This document shows positions 36,555 to 46,000 of a stretch of DNA of 64,000 bases, one piece after another (position 1 is the first letter of the stretch; every line of letters starts with the position of its first letter). Location: NCBI RefSeq assembly GCF_034258515.1, contig NZ_CP139438.1, positions 310,001-374,000 of the forward strand. The letters run 5' to 3'. A model generated the notes under the pieces. The model was not told where the DNA came from and searched no databases. It saw only the letters and a list, made by a program, of their open reading frames with translations. Both the position numbers and the translations under genes were made by a program. Origin of the DNA: Pseudarthrobacter oxydans. GTDB lineage: Bacteria > Actinomycetota > Actinomycetes > Actinomycetales > Micrococcaceae.

Positions 36555-38030
36555 ATGTCTACCGAAGTTTCTCCAAACGCCAAAGGGCAGTCAGTCCAGA
36601 CCGATGGAACCAGGCCTGCCGCGCCGGAGAAGATGTCCCGTGAATCGGTGACCATCATCAGCACGCTGCTGGTGGCCACCTTCGTGGTGATCCTCAACGA
36701 GACGATCATGAACGTAGCCCTGCAGCGGCTCATGGTGGACCTCCGGGTGGATGCGCCCACAGTCCAGTGGCTCTCCACCGGCTTCATGCTCACCATGGCC
36801 GTTGTCATCCCCACCACGGGGTTCATCCTGCAGAGCCTCTCCACGCGCGCCGTCTTCCTGCTCGCCATGGGGCTCTTTGCCGGCGGCACCGCGCTCGCCG
36901 CGGCAGCTCCCGGATTTGAGGTCCTGCTGCTGGCGCGCATCGTCCAGGCGGGCGGCACGGCCATCATGCTGCCGCTGCTGATGACCACCATCCTCACCCT
37001 GGTCCCGCTGGCCAGGCGCGGGGCCGTAATGGGCAACGTCAGCATCGCCATTTCCGTGGCTCCGGCCATGGGCCCCACGGTGTCCGGGCTGATCCTTGAG
37101 CATTTCACCTGGCGTTTTATGTTCGTGTTCGTCCTCCCGGTGGCCCTCGTGGCGCTCGCCATCGGCGCGAAGTACCTGACCAACGTGGGGGAGACGGAGA
37201 AGACCAGGCTCGACTTCCTCTCGGTCCTCCTGACCGTCCCCGCGTTCGGCGGGCTGGTTTACGGGCTCAGCCAGATCGGCGGCGGCCACGGCGGCCAGAC
37301 CGGTCCGGGAGCGCCCGCCATCGCCGCGCTGGTGATCGGCGTCGCCAGCCTCGCCGTGTTCGTGCTTCGCCAGGTGCGGCTGCAGAAGGCCGAAGCCCCG
37401 CTGCTGGACCTACGCGCCTTCAACTTCCGCATGTTCACTGTCTCGGTCCTGCTGATGGTGGTGGCCATGATGGCGCTGTTCGGCGGCGTGATCCTGCTGC
37501 CGCTCTACCTGCAGGAAATCCGCGGCCTCGGCTCCCTTGAGACAGGACTGGCCCTGCTGCCCGGTGGCCTTGCCATGGGCCTGCTCGGCCCGGTCATCGG
37601 CCGGTTGTTCGACAAAGTGGGGCCGCTGCCGCTGACCGTCACGGGTTCCATCCTGATGGTTTTGTCCCTGTGGCAGTTTTCCATGCTCGACGCCGGCACG
37701 TCCGTTGCGTGGATCGTCACCTTGCACGTGGGGCTGAGTTTTGGCCTGGCACTGCTGTTCACACCGGCGTTCACCACCGGCCTGAACCCGCTGCCGCCGC
37801 ACCTCTACTCGCACGGGTCCGCGATCATGAGCACCACGCAGCAGGTGGCGGGCGCAGCCGGCACAGCCCTGCTGGTGTCGATCTTCGCGGTGGTCTCGGC
37901 AGCGTCCGGCCTCGTGGCGGGGATGAGCGCCGCGTTCCTGACGGCAACCGTCATAGCCTTTGCCGCCGTCGTACTTTCCGCGATGATGCGCAAGGCCGAA
38001 GGTGCCGGGCCGGGTCACGCCGCCCACTAA
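36555..38030 (+). CDS. MFS transporter, DHA2-type drug efflux permease
   Basis: Integral membrane exporter of 491 residues with about 14 hydrophobic segments. The N-terminal region VVILNETIMNVALQRLMVDL and the RIVQAGGTAIMLPLLMT segment are typical of EmrB/QacA-like DHA2 drug:H+ antiporters. A Glu/Met-rich cytoplasmic tail is short. Start ATG 36555 has GAGGGAAC upstream, within an inverted repeat. The substrate cannot be predicted. Confidence 0.88.
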   Translation: MSTEVSPNAKGQSVQTDGTRPAAPEKMSRESVTIISTLLVATFVVILNETIMNVALQRLMVDLRVDAPTVQWLSTGFMLTMAVVIPTTGFILQSLSTRAVFLLAMGLFAGGTALAAAAPGFEVLLLARIVQAGGTAIMLPLLMTTILTLVPLARRGAVMGNVSIAISVAPAMGPTVSGLILEHFTWRFMFVFVLPVALVALAIGAKYLTNVGETEKTRLDFLSVLLTVPAFGGLVYGLSQIGGGHGGQTGPGAPAIAALVIGVASLAVFVLRQVRLQKAEAPLLDLRAFNFRMFTVSVLLMVVAMMALFGGVILLPLYLQEIRGLGSLETGLALLPGGLAMGLLGPVIGRLFDKVGPLPLTVTGSILMVLSLWQFSMLDAGTSVAWIVTLHVGLSFGLALLFTPAFTTGLNPLPPHLYSHGSAIMSTTQQVAGAAGTALLVSIFAVVSAASGLVAGMSAAFLTATVIAFAAVVLSAMMRKAEGAGPGHAAH

Positions 38031-38054
38031 CCCGCCGCCGGCCTGCCCAACTGA

Positions 38055-38102
38055 GTAGCGCCAAGTGTCGTTTTGACCGCTCAAAACGACACTTGGCGCT
38101 AC
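38055..38102. repeat. 22-bp perfect palindrome at a convergent gene junction
   Basis: Perfect arms 38055-38076 and 38081-38102 with a 4-nt CCGC loop. The centre reads TGTCGTTTTGA-CCGC-TCAAAACGACA. It lies between the MFS stop and the stop of the convergent hydrolase gene, so it can act as a bidirectional terminator. A related core occurs in the palindrome at 63933-63990. Confidence 0.8.
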
Positions 38103-38111
38103 CTACTTGGG

Positions 38112-38948
38112 CTAGCCGGCGAAGAAGTCCGCGAGCACCTTGATGAGCCTGTCCGGGGCCTTGATGACGCCGTCGTGGCCCAGACCCGGGAGGATCGTGT
38201 AGCTGGAGCCGGAGAGGACGTCGTGGATCTGGCCGCAGGCCACGCCGAAGTACGCGGGGCTCTTTTCGCCCACCACGATCAGGGTTTCCAGCGGCAGCGC
38301 CAGGAACGGCTCGGCCGGCATGTCCGCCGCGATGATGGCCTTGATTTCCCGGACGCCGGTGCGCATCAGCTCGCGCTGCTGCCTGCCCTCGGTGGTGCCG
38401 GCCGTGAGCTTGTTGGCGAGCGTCAGCATCGACAGCGGCATGCGGGACGAAAACGAGCCCCCGGCTTCAAGCCCGCGCTGCAGGACGGCGAGGGCGCGGT
38501 CATCGTCGCCGGCGGCAGCTGCCCGCTCGTACTCGGCCGTCCAGTCAGCCTTGACGCTGTGGTTCACGGAGACCGCGGGGTCGTACACGGCCAGCCGCTC
38601 CACCGGCAGGGTCCGCGCCGCGTGCAGGGCAACGGCCCCGCCGAAGCTGTGGCCGAAGACGTCCGTGCTCGCGGTGTGTTTCATGACCGTGTCCAGGTCG
38701 CGGATGTCCACGTCCAGCGTGTAGTCCTCCGGCTGGGGCGATGACGAACCGCGGCCGCGCCGGTTGAACGTGTGCACCGGACGGCCCAGGGCCGCGCTGA
38801 GCTTCTGCGCAAACTTCGTGTAGTCCGCTGCGGTCACCATGGAAGGCGGGACAATAACAACGCCCGAACCGGCGGAAGCGAGTTCCGTGCCCGTGGAGAA
38901 GAGCTCCAGCGTGCCGCCGTCGGGGGTCCTGATGTTCTCACGCGTCAT
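38112..38948 (-). CDS. Alpha/beta hydrolase (copy 1)
   Basis: Protein of 278 residues with the alpha/beta-hydrolase fold. The nucleophile elbow is FGHSFGG near residue 100, the oxyanion region is VIVPPSM, and the histidine is likely in LGHDGVI. It is related to the gene at 48680-49537: both have FNRRGRGSSS/YDRRGRGSSS followed by QPxDY. A -10-like TAGGCT (38960-38955) ends six bases before the ATG, so the start may be leaderless. The tetR gene lies upstream on the same strand. Substrate unknown. Confidence 0.82.
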   Translation of the reverse strand: MTRENIRTPDGGTLELFSTGTELASAGSGVVIVPPSMVTAADYTKFAQKLSAALGRPVHTFNRRGRGSSSPQPEDYTLDVDIRDLDTVMKHTASTDVFGHSFGGAVALHAARTLPVERLAVYDPAVSVNHSVKADWTAEYERAAAAGDDDRALAVLQRGLEAGGSFSSRMPLSMLTLANKLTAGTTEGRQQRELMRTGVREIKAIIAADMPAEPFLALPLETLIVVGEKSPAYFGVACGQIHDVLSGSSYTILPGLGHDGVIKAPDRLIKVLADFFAG

Positions 38949-39036
38949 GTTCCGAGCCTAGCTGAGCAACCTGAAGGCAAGCATCACGCGCGCTGCACCC
39001 CTGGAGACATTTTCGCCTCGGCCTGCGCCGGGATGG

Positions 39037-39705
39037 TCAGCCCAGTTGTCCTATGAGCACTGCGCTCTGCTCCCGGATGGCAGGGAGTTCTTCGGCCAGC
39101 CCGCAGAGGATGAGCCCCGCGTCGGCCGCCTGGAGCGGAGATTCCGAGGTTGCCAGTCCGTCTGCCCGCAGGTTGACCAGGGATTCGACGAGGCGGAACG
39201 CCAGGTCTCCCGGGTTCCCCGAAGCTGCGGCAGGACCCGCCGGGGACACGGCCGCGCCCAGTTCCCCGTACAGGTTCCGCAGTTCCTGCCGGTCCGCCAG
39301 GAACCGCGCGAACCGGCCGCCGCGGGTTTCGGGCAGGTGGTACAGGATTCCGAGGTTCCAGCGGGAGCTGCACAGTTGCGTGCCGTCATAAAGGGCGACG
39401 GCGTGAAGCCGGCCTCCCGGTGTCCCCTCACCGGGGGGCAGGTCGGCCACCGCGCGGGCAAACTTCAGGCCGCCCAGCACGGTCCCCTCCAGCAGGTCCT
39501 CGAGGATGTCGTCCTTGGTTTTGAAGTGGTGGTACAGGGACGACTGCCTGATCCCCACAGCGTCGGCAATGGACCGGGTGGATGTGTTGGCGAAGCCGTG
39601 CGTCGTGAAAAGCTCGGCCGCCGCATCCAGGATTTCGTCCCGTGCAGTCGCCCCTGGCCTGGAGGGCTGTTGGCTGCGGGGGCGTCCCGGTCCGGCTGAA
39701 GTCAC
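39037..39705 (-). CDS. TetR family regulator, divergent from the carboxylase operon
   Basis: Protein of 222 residues. The helix-turn-helix is at ~residues 22-65 (ILDAAAELFTTHGFANTSTRSI, then IRQSSLYHHFKTKDDILEDLL). GTG 39705 is chosen; the longer frame to 39828 covers the divergent leader and has no family similarity. Its position makes it the likely regulator of the permease-carboxylase operon. The ligand is not known. Confidence 0.82.
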   Translation of the reverse strand: MTSAGPGRPRSQQPSRPGATARDEILDAAAELFTTHGFANTSTRSIADAVGIRQSSLYHHFKTKDDILEDLLEGTVLGGLKFARAVADLPPGEGTPGGRLHAVALYDGTQLCSSRWNLGILYHLPETRGGRFARFLADRQELRNLYGELGAAVSPAGPAAASGNPGDLAFRLVESLVNLRADGLATSESPLQAADAGLILCGLAEELPAIREQSAVLIGQLG

Positions 39706-39763
39706 GGCATCATTCTTGCACCCGGGCGGGCACGCCTTCGCCACTCCGGGCGGAGGTGAGGAG

Positions 39764-39863
39764 GCGGAAATACCGTGGAAACAAGATGTCCATGCGCCTT
39801 TTACAGAGGCGAAACTCGTTGGGGACATCGCGCTGGAAAACTATCAAGTGACCGGTATTCCGC
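39764..39863 (+). promoter_or_regulatory. Nested inverted-repeat leader upstream of the urea/guanidine operon
   Basis: Three nested arm pairs are visible. GCGGAAATACCG (39764-39775) pairs with CGGTATTCCGC (39853-39863) with one base bulged. GATGTCC (39785-39791) pairs with GGACATC (39823-39829). CGCCT (39795-39799) pairs with AGGCG (39807-39811). It ends 61 bases before the permease start. It could be a structured leader RNA or a pair of TetR operators. No guanidine-riboswitch consensus was recognised. Confidence 0.45.
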
Positions 39864-39924
39864 AGCTTTCGGCCGAGTGCTGCAGAACCGGCGGCCCCCG
39901 CCATTCCAGCCCCCGGAGAATCCG

Positions 39925-41427
39925 ATGACCTCAACCATTGCTCCCGCCGTCCACGCGGACGACGCGGATCTGACGTCCCTTGGCTACGAACCCACCCTCC
40001 ACCGGAAACTCGGCCGCTACGCTTCCTTTGCCGCCGGCTTTTCCTTCGTCTCGATCCTGACCACCATCTTCCAGCTGTTCGCCTTCGGCTACTCGTTCGC
40101 GGGGCCGGCCTTCTTCTGGACCTGGCCGGTGGTACTGGTGGGCCAGCTCCTCGTTGCCCTCAACTTCGCGGAACTCGCCGCCCGCTACCCGCTGTCCGGA
40201 GCCGTGTACCAGTGGGCCCGCCGCGTCGGGGGAGAGGGAGTGGGCTGGTTCGCCGGCTGGTTCATGGCCATTGCCCAGGTGGTCACAGCCGCCGCCGCCG
40301 CGATCGCCCTGCAGGTGGTGCTGCCCCAGCTCTGGGACGGCTTCCAGATAGTTGGCGGTGACCCCGCGCTCAACACCGTCAGCGGAGCGGCCAACGCCGT
40401 CATCCTCGGTGCCGTCCTCCTGGTGGCCACCACCATCATCAACTCGCTCGGCGTCAAGCTGATGGCGCACGTCAACTCGGTGGGCGTCACCTGCGAGATC
40501 GTCGGCGTCGTGGCCGTCATCCTCGCCCTCATCAGCGCAGCCCAGCGCGGACCTGAGGTTGTTGCGGACACCACCGTGCTCCAGACATCCGAGCTCGGCG
40601 CCGTGGGAGCCTTCCTGGTGTCCGGCCTGATGGCCGCCTACGTGATGGTGGGCTTCAACTCCGCCGGCGAACTCTCGGAAGAAACCAAGGACCCGCGCCG
40701 GACAGCGCCGCGCACCATTCTTTCCGCCCTGCTCATCTCGGGCATCGGCGGCGCCCTGATGATCATCACGGCCCTGATGGCCGCCCCAAGCCTCGACGAC
40801 GGCCGCCTCGCCACCGAGGGCCTGCCCTACGTCCTCACCGCCGTCCTGGGCACATTCTGGGGCAAGGTCCTGCTGGTGGACGTGGCCATCGCCATCTTCG
40901 TCTGCACCCTGGCCATCCAGACCGCCGGTTCCCGGCTGGTGTTCTCCATGGCCCGCGACGGCAAGCTGCCCGCGTCCGCCCTGCTGTCGACAGTCCACCC
41001 CACCCGGGGTACGCCCATGTGGCCGTCGATTGCCATCGGCGCCCTGGCCGTCGGCGTCCTTGCCATCAACGTTGGCAACGCCGCCCTGTTCACCACCCTC
41101 TGCAGCGTCTGCATCGTCATGGTCTACATCGCCTACCTCCTGGTCACCGTGCCGCAGCTCCTCAACAGGCTCCGCGGCGACTGGAACCGGGTGGGGCAGG
41201 CGCTGCCTGAAGGACTGTTCTCGCTGGGCCGCTGGGGACTCCCGGTGAACATCCTCGCCGTCCTCTACGGCGCCGTCATGGTGGTCAACCTTGCCTGGCC
41301 GCGTCCGGAGGTCTACGACCCCTCCGGCGAAAACGGACTCCTCCTATACTCAGCGCCGCTGATGGTCGCCGTCGTCCTGCTCCTGGGGATGTGGGTCCGA
41401 CGCCGGAACCTGGCTTCGAAGGCCTGA
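39925..41427 (+). CDS. APC-superfamily amino acid/urea-type permease
   Basis: Integral membrane transporter of 500 residues with about 12 hydrophobic segments. Early motifs YPLSGAVYQWARRVGGEGVGW and the later FNSAGELSEETKDPRRTAP are typical of the APC amino acid/choline/GABA permease branch. Start ATG 39925 has GGAGAA upstream. It heads the operon with DUF1989 genes, the carboxylase and allophanate hydrolase, so the cargo is probably urea, guanidine or a related guanidino compound; this is inference from context. Confidence 0.85.
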   Translation: MTSTIAPAVHADDADLTSLGYEPTLHRKLGRYASFAAGFSFVSILTTIFQLFAFGYSFAGPAFFWTWPVVLVGQLLVALNFAELAARYPLSGAVYQWARRVGGEGVGWFAGWFMAIAQVVTAAAAAIALQVVLPQLWDGFQIVGGDPALNTVSGAANAVILGAVLLVATTIINSLGVKLMAHVNSVGVTCEIVGVVAVILALISAAQRGPEVVADTTVLQTSELGAVGAFLVSGLMAAYVMVGFNSAGELSEETKDPRRTAPRTILSALLISGIGGALMIITALMAAPSLDDGRLATEGLPYVLTAVLGTFWGKVLLVDVAIAIFVCTLAIQTAGSRLVFSMARDGKLPASALLSTVHPTRGTPMWPSIAIGALAVGVLAINVGNAALFTTLCSVCIVMVYIAYLLVTVPQLLNRLRGDWNRVGQALPEGLFSLGRWGLPVNILAVLYGAVMVVNLAWPRPEVYDPSGENGLLLYSAPLMVAVVLLLGMWVRRRNLASKA

Positions 41428-41517
41428 CGCGCCGGAGCTCCACCCCGGCTTGCGGAACAACAGCTCCGGGAACAACCACGCGCAACGAACCGCGCTCCAG
41501 AACAACACGGGATAGAC

Positions 41518-42402
41518 ATGACTCAAGTAACCGAAAGCCCGGCATCGGCCGGCACCGCCACCACGGAAGGCGCCCGCGCCCACGCCAGGGAGCAGCACGG
41601 CAGGACCGTTGACACGATGCGGTTTGTGCCCGCCGCCTCCGCGCCCGACCGCCTGACCGCCGGCCTCACCGGGGACGCCGCCGCCCAGCCCACCTGGGCC
41701 GAATCCCTCGCCTTCGGGCGCTACACCACCATGACCCTGGCCCGGGGCACCAGGATCAGGCTCACGGACACCTCCGGCGACGCCTGCGTGCACGCCCTCC
41801 TCTACCGCGCCGGAGCCCTGCACGAGCGGCTCAACATCGCGGACACCGTCAAGGTGCCCTGGCAGGCCTACCCCTCAACAGGCCACCCGCTGCTTTCCGA
41901 CGCCGGCCGCCTGATGGCCACGATCGTCGCCGATGCCTCCTCCCGCCACGACGCCCTGACGGGCGCCACCACCCTGGCGGGCAACACGGCACGGTACGGT
42001 GCGGGCACCGCCCACAGTGCGTCCCCTGCCGCCCGCGAGCTGCTTACCCTTGGAGCGCTCAAGAACGGGCTTGGCCCGCGTGACGTGGCGCCGTCGCTGA
42101 CCCTCTTCAAGGGCATCACCGTGGACCCTGCCGGCAGCATCACCTTCACCGGGAGCGCCGGGCCGGGCGCCGCCGTCGAACTCCTGCTCCAGCTGGACAC
42201 CGTGCTGGTACTGGCCAACACCGCCCACCCCCTGGACCCGCGCCCTGACTTCACCGGGACTGCCGTCGACATCGTGGCCTGGCATGCGCCGCTGGACCTG
42301 GCGGCACTGGAATCCGGAGCACTCACCGGGCCCCTGGCTCCCGAACACCTGCAGGCACTGCACAACACCGAACACGATCTGACCGCGAGGAACGCCCGAT
42401 GA
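41518..42402 (+). CDS. Urea carboxylase-associated protein 1 (DUF1989; carboxyguanidine deiminase subunit type)
   Basis: Protein of 294 residues of the DUF1989 family (UAAP1). The core has FGRYTTMTLARGTRIRLTDTSGDACVHALLY and HPLLSDAGRLMATIVAD, and the C-terminal part LTLFKGITVD. Members paired with a second DUF1989 protein have been shown in guanidine-degrading bacteria to deiminate carboxyguanidine to allophanate. The next gene overlaps by four bases. Whether this pair works on carboxyguanidine or another compound is not decidable here. Confidence 0.82.
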   Translation: MTQVTESPASAGTATTEGARAHAREQHGRTVDTMRFVPAASAPDRLTAGLTGDAAAQPTWAESLAFGRYTTMTLARGTRIRLTDTSGDACVHALLYRAGALHERLNIADTVKVPWQAYPSTGHPLLSDAGRLMATIVADASSRHDALTGATTLAGNTARYGAGTAHSASPAARELLTLGALKNGLGPRDVAPSLTLFKGITVDPAGSITFTGSAGPGAAVELLLQLDTVLVLANTAHPLDPRPDFTGTAVDIVAWHAPLDLAALESGALTGPLAPEHLQALHNTEHDLTARNAR

Positions 42403-43076
42403 ACACCGCCACCTCCGCCGCTCCCGCAGCAGGCGCCCGCGACATTGCCCTGGCTCCCGGCGACGTGGTCCTCGACGAGCTCGTCGAGGCCCGCGGCCCC
42501 TGGTCCGCCGTCGTCTCCGCCGGCGACGTGCTGACCATTGTGGACCTGGAAGGCAACCAGGCCGTGGACTGCCTCCTGTACGCGGCGGACGACACCTCCG
42601 TGCGGTACTCCGCCGCCGTCACCATTGCGCAGCAGCAGTCGATTGTCCTGACCACGGGTTCCGTCCTGCGGGCGGAAACCGGCGCGCCCCTGATGACAGT
42701 CGTCGCGGACGAGGTGGGCGTTCATGACACCATCGGCGGCGCCTGCTCACAGGAATCGAACACCCTCCGCTATGGCCAGCACACCCGCGAACAGCACGCC
42801 TGCGTGGAGAACTTCCTGATCGAGGGCTCGCGCTGGGGCCTGGGCAAACGGGACCTGGTGTCCAACATCAACTGGTTCATGAACGTCCCGGTGGACCCGG
42901 ACGGCGCCCTGGGCATCGTGGACGGGCTGTCCGCGCCCGGGAAGCGCGTGGCGCTGCGGGCCGAGGTGGACACCCTGGTACTGGTGTCCAACTGCCCGCA
43001 GGTCAACAACCCCTGCAACGGCTTCAACCCCACCCCTGTCCGCATGATCGTCACCCGGCCGGAGGCTGCACTGTGA
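42399..43076 (+). CDS. Urea carboxylase-associated protein 2 (DUF1989; carboxyguanidine deiminase subunit type)
   Basis: Protein of 225 residues, partner of the preceding DUF1989 gene. Visible conserved parts are DLEGNQAVDCLLYAADDTSVRY, CSQESNTLRYGQHT and VSNINWFMNVPVDPDG, followed by VLVSNCPQVNNPCNGFNPTP with cysteines that may bind metal. It overlaps both neighbours by four bases, so the operon is tightly coupled. Family knowledge suggests a two-subunit deiminase acting between the carboxylase and allophanate hydrolase. Confidence 0.82.
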   Translation: MNTATSAAPAAGARDIALAPGDVVLDELVEARGPWSAVVSAGDVLTIVDLEGNQAVDCLLYAADDTSVRYSAAVTIAQQQSIVLTTGSVLRAETGAPLMTVVADEVGVHDTIGGACSQESNTLRYGQHTREQHACVENFLIEGSRWGLGKRDLVSNINWFMNVPVDPDGALGIVDGLSAPGKRVALRAEVDTLVLVSNCPQVNNPCNGFNPTPVRMIVTRPEAAL

Positions 43077-46000
43077 ACTCCATTGACACGTCGAACACCT
43101 TCGACACCCTCCTGATCGCCAACCGCGGCGAAATCGCCTGCCGCATCATCGAATCCGCGAAGAAGCTGGGCCTCCGCACCGTCGCCGTGTTCTCCGAAGC
43201 GGACCGCGGCGCCAAGCACGTCCGGCTCGCCGACGAGGCTGTACTGCTGGGGCCCGCGCCGGCCAAGGAGTCCTACCTCCGGGTGGACGCCATCCTGGCG
43301 GCGGCAAAGGAAACCGGCGCCGGCGCCATCCATCCCGGCTACGGCTTCCTCTCCGAGGACGCCGCCTTCGCCGAGGCCGTGGAAGCGGCGGGACTGGTCT
43401 TCGTGGGCCCCACCGCCGAGCAGCTGCGCATCTTCGGCACCAAGCACACAGCGCGCGACGCCGCGCGGGCAGCCGGGGTGCCGATGATCGCCGGTTCAGG
43501 GCTGCTTGGGGACGTGGACGACGCCGTTGCGGCCAGCACCGCGATTGGCTTCCCGCTGATGCTCAAGGCCACCGGAGGTGGCGGCGGGATCGGCATGACG
43601 GTCTGCCGCAACGAGGCCGAGCTCGTGGACAGCTTCCCCCGCGTGGCCCGCCTGGCCGGGGCCAGCTTTGGCACCGCAGGGGTTTTCGCCGAGCGGTACG
43701 TGGAGAACGCCCGGCACGTCGAGGTGCAGATCTTTGGCGACGGCGAGGGCCGTGTGGTCAGCCTGGGCGACCGCGACTGCTCCCTGCAGCGCCGCCACCA
43801 GAAGGTCCTCGAGGAGGCACCCGCGCCGGACCTGCCGGAGGAGCTGCGCGAAGAACTCCACCGCAGCTCGCGGGCCCTCTGCGCCTCCCTCAACTACCGC
43901 TCCGCCGGCACCGTCGAGTTCGTCTACGACTCCGCCCGCAAGGAAGCGTCCTTCCTGGAAGTGAACGCCCGGCTCCAGGTGGAGCACCCCGTCACCGAAG
44001 CCGTCACCGGGGTGGACCTGGTGGAATGGATGCTCCGCCTTGCCCAGGGCGGCGGCCAGGCCGCCACCGTCCTTGAAGGAGTGCCGGACAGCCTGCCCGT
44101 GACCGGCCACGCCGTGGAAGCGCGCGTGTATGCCGAGGATCCGGCCCGCGGCTTCCAGCCCAGCGCCGGAACCGTCACCAACGCCGCCTACCCCGCAACG
44201 GCGGACGTCCGGGTGGACGCCTGGGCCGAAACCGGCACCGAAGTGTCCACCAACTACGATCCGCTCCTGGGCAAGATCATCACTTCCGGCACTGACCGCA
44301 CCGAAGCTTTCGACCGGCTGGCCGCCGCGCTCGCCGGCACCAGGATCGACGGCATCGAGACCAACTTAGGGCTGCTCCGCGCCGCCACCGCCCTGGACGT
44401 GGTCCGCAGCGTCGAGCACTCCACGAGCACCCTGGACAACGTGGGCGACCCCGAACCGCGCATCACCGTGGGCCGCCCCGGGCTGCAGACCAGCGTGCAG
44501 GACTGGCCCGGCCGGACCGGACTGTGGCAGATCGGCGTCCCGCCGAGCGGGCCCATGGACGATCTGTCCTTCCGGCTCGGCAACACCGCCCTGGGCAACC
44601 CGGAAGGTGCGCCCGGCCTGGAATTCACCATGACCGGCCCCAGCCTGGCCTTCACGCACGCCACCACTGTCTGCGTCACCGGCGCGGAGGTGGCAGTGAC
44701 GGTTGACGGGCAGGAGGTGCCCGCCTGGACGCCGGTGACGGTCCCCGCGGGAGGTACGCTCGACGTCGGCACGGCCGGCGGCAAAGGCCTGCGCGGCTAC
44801 ATCCTGTTCCAGGGCGGCCTGGACATTCCGCAGTACCTGGGCAGCGCCTCCACCTTCACGCTCGGCCAGTTCGGCGGGCACGCCGGACGGGTCCTGCGCG
44901 CCGGCGACGTGCTTCGCGCCGTTGCCCCGTCCGCCGGCGCACCTGAAGAAGCCCCCGCAGCAGCAGTGCCCCTCGACAGCCGTCCCGCCCTTAGCTCCAC
45001 TTGGGAACTCGCCGTGACGGAAGGCCCGCACGGTGCCCCGGAGTTCTTCCAGCGCGAAGACATCGAAGAGCTGTATGCATCCGAGTACGAGGTCCACTTC
45101 AACTCCGCCCGCACCGGCGTCCGGCTGACCGGCCCCAAGCCGCGCTGGGCCAGGACCGACGGCGGCGAGGCCGGACTGCACCCGTCCAACATCCATGACA
45201 CCGCGTACTCGGTGGGTGCCCTGGACTTCACCGGCGACACCCCCATCCTGCTCGGCCCGGACGGCCCCAGCCTGGGCGGGTTCGTCTGCCCGGTCACCGT
45301 GGTGACCGCCGATCGCTGGAAGCTCGGCCAGCTCCGGCCGGGGGACAAGGTCCGGTTCGTTCCCGTCCGCGTCAGCCAGGCGCCGTCGGCCAGGGATCTC
45401 GGCCCGGGCCGGCAGCTGGTGCTGCCCGGCGACGCCGGCTGGTCCGGGGACCTATCGAAGGCCACTGCCGCTGCCGCCAGCCTGCCTGCCCCGCGCGGGG
45501 ATGGCGACGACGGCGTGCTGGGCCGGGTGCCGGAAGGTCCCGGCCGTCCCGCGGTCACCTACCGCCGCTCCGGCGACGACAACCTGCTTGTGGAGTACGG
45601 CGAAATGGTCCTGGACCTCGGCCTCCGCGCCCGGGTGCACGCCCTGCACCAGCACCTCGAACAGCTCCGGGTTCCGGGCATCGTGGACCTCACCCCGGGC
45701 ATCCGCTCCCTGCAGGTCAAGGTGGATCCCGCGGTCCTGTCCACGAAGCGCCTGCTGGGACTGGTCCGGGAGATCGAGGCGGCACTGCCGGCGAGTTCCG
45801 AGCTGGTGGTTCCCAGCCGCACCGTCCGGCTGCCGCTGTCCTGGGACGACCCCGCCACCCGCGAGGCAATCGAACGCTACATGGCGGGCGTCCGCGACGA
45901 CGCCCCCTGGTGCCCCTGGAACATCGAATTCATCCGGCGGATCAACGGCCTGGACTCGGTCAATGACGTCTTCGACACCGTGTTCAACGCCGAGTACCTG

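Noticed and set aside
39764..39924. Guanidine-I/II/III riboswitch upstream of the carboxylase operon
   Set aside because: The conserved blocks I know for ykkC, mini-ykkC and guanidine-III are not present, so only an unnamed inverted-repeat leader is reported.
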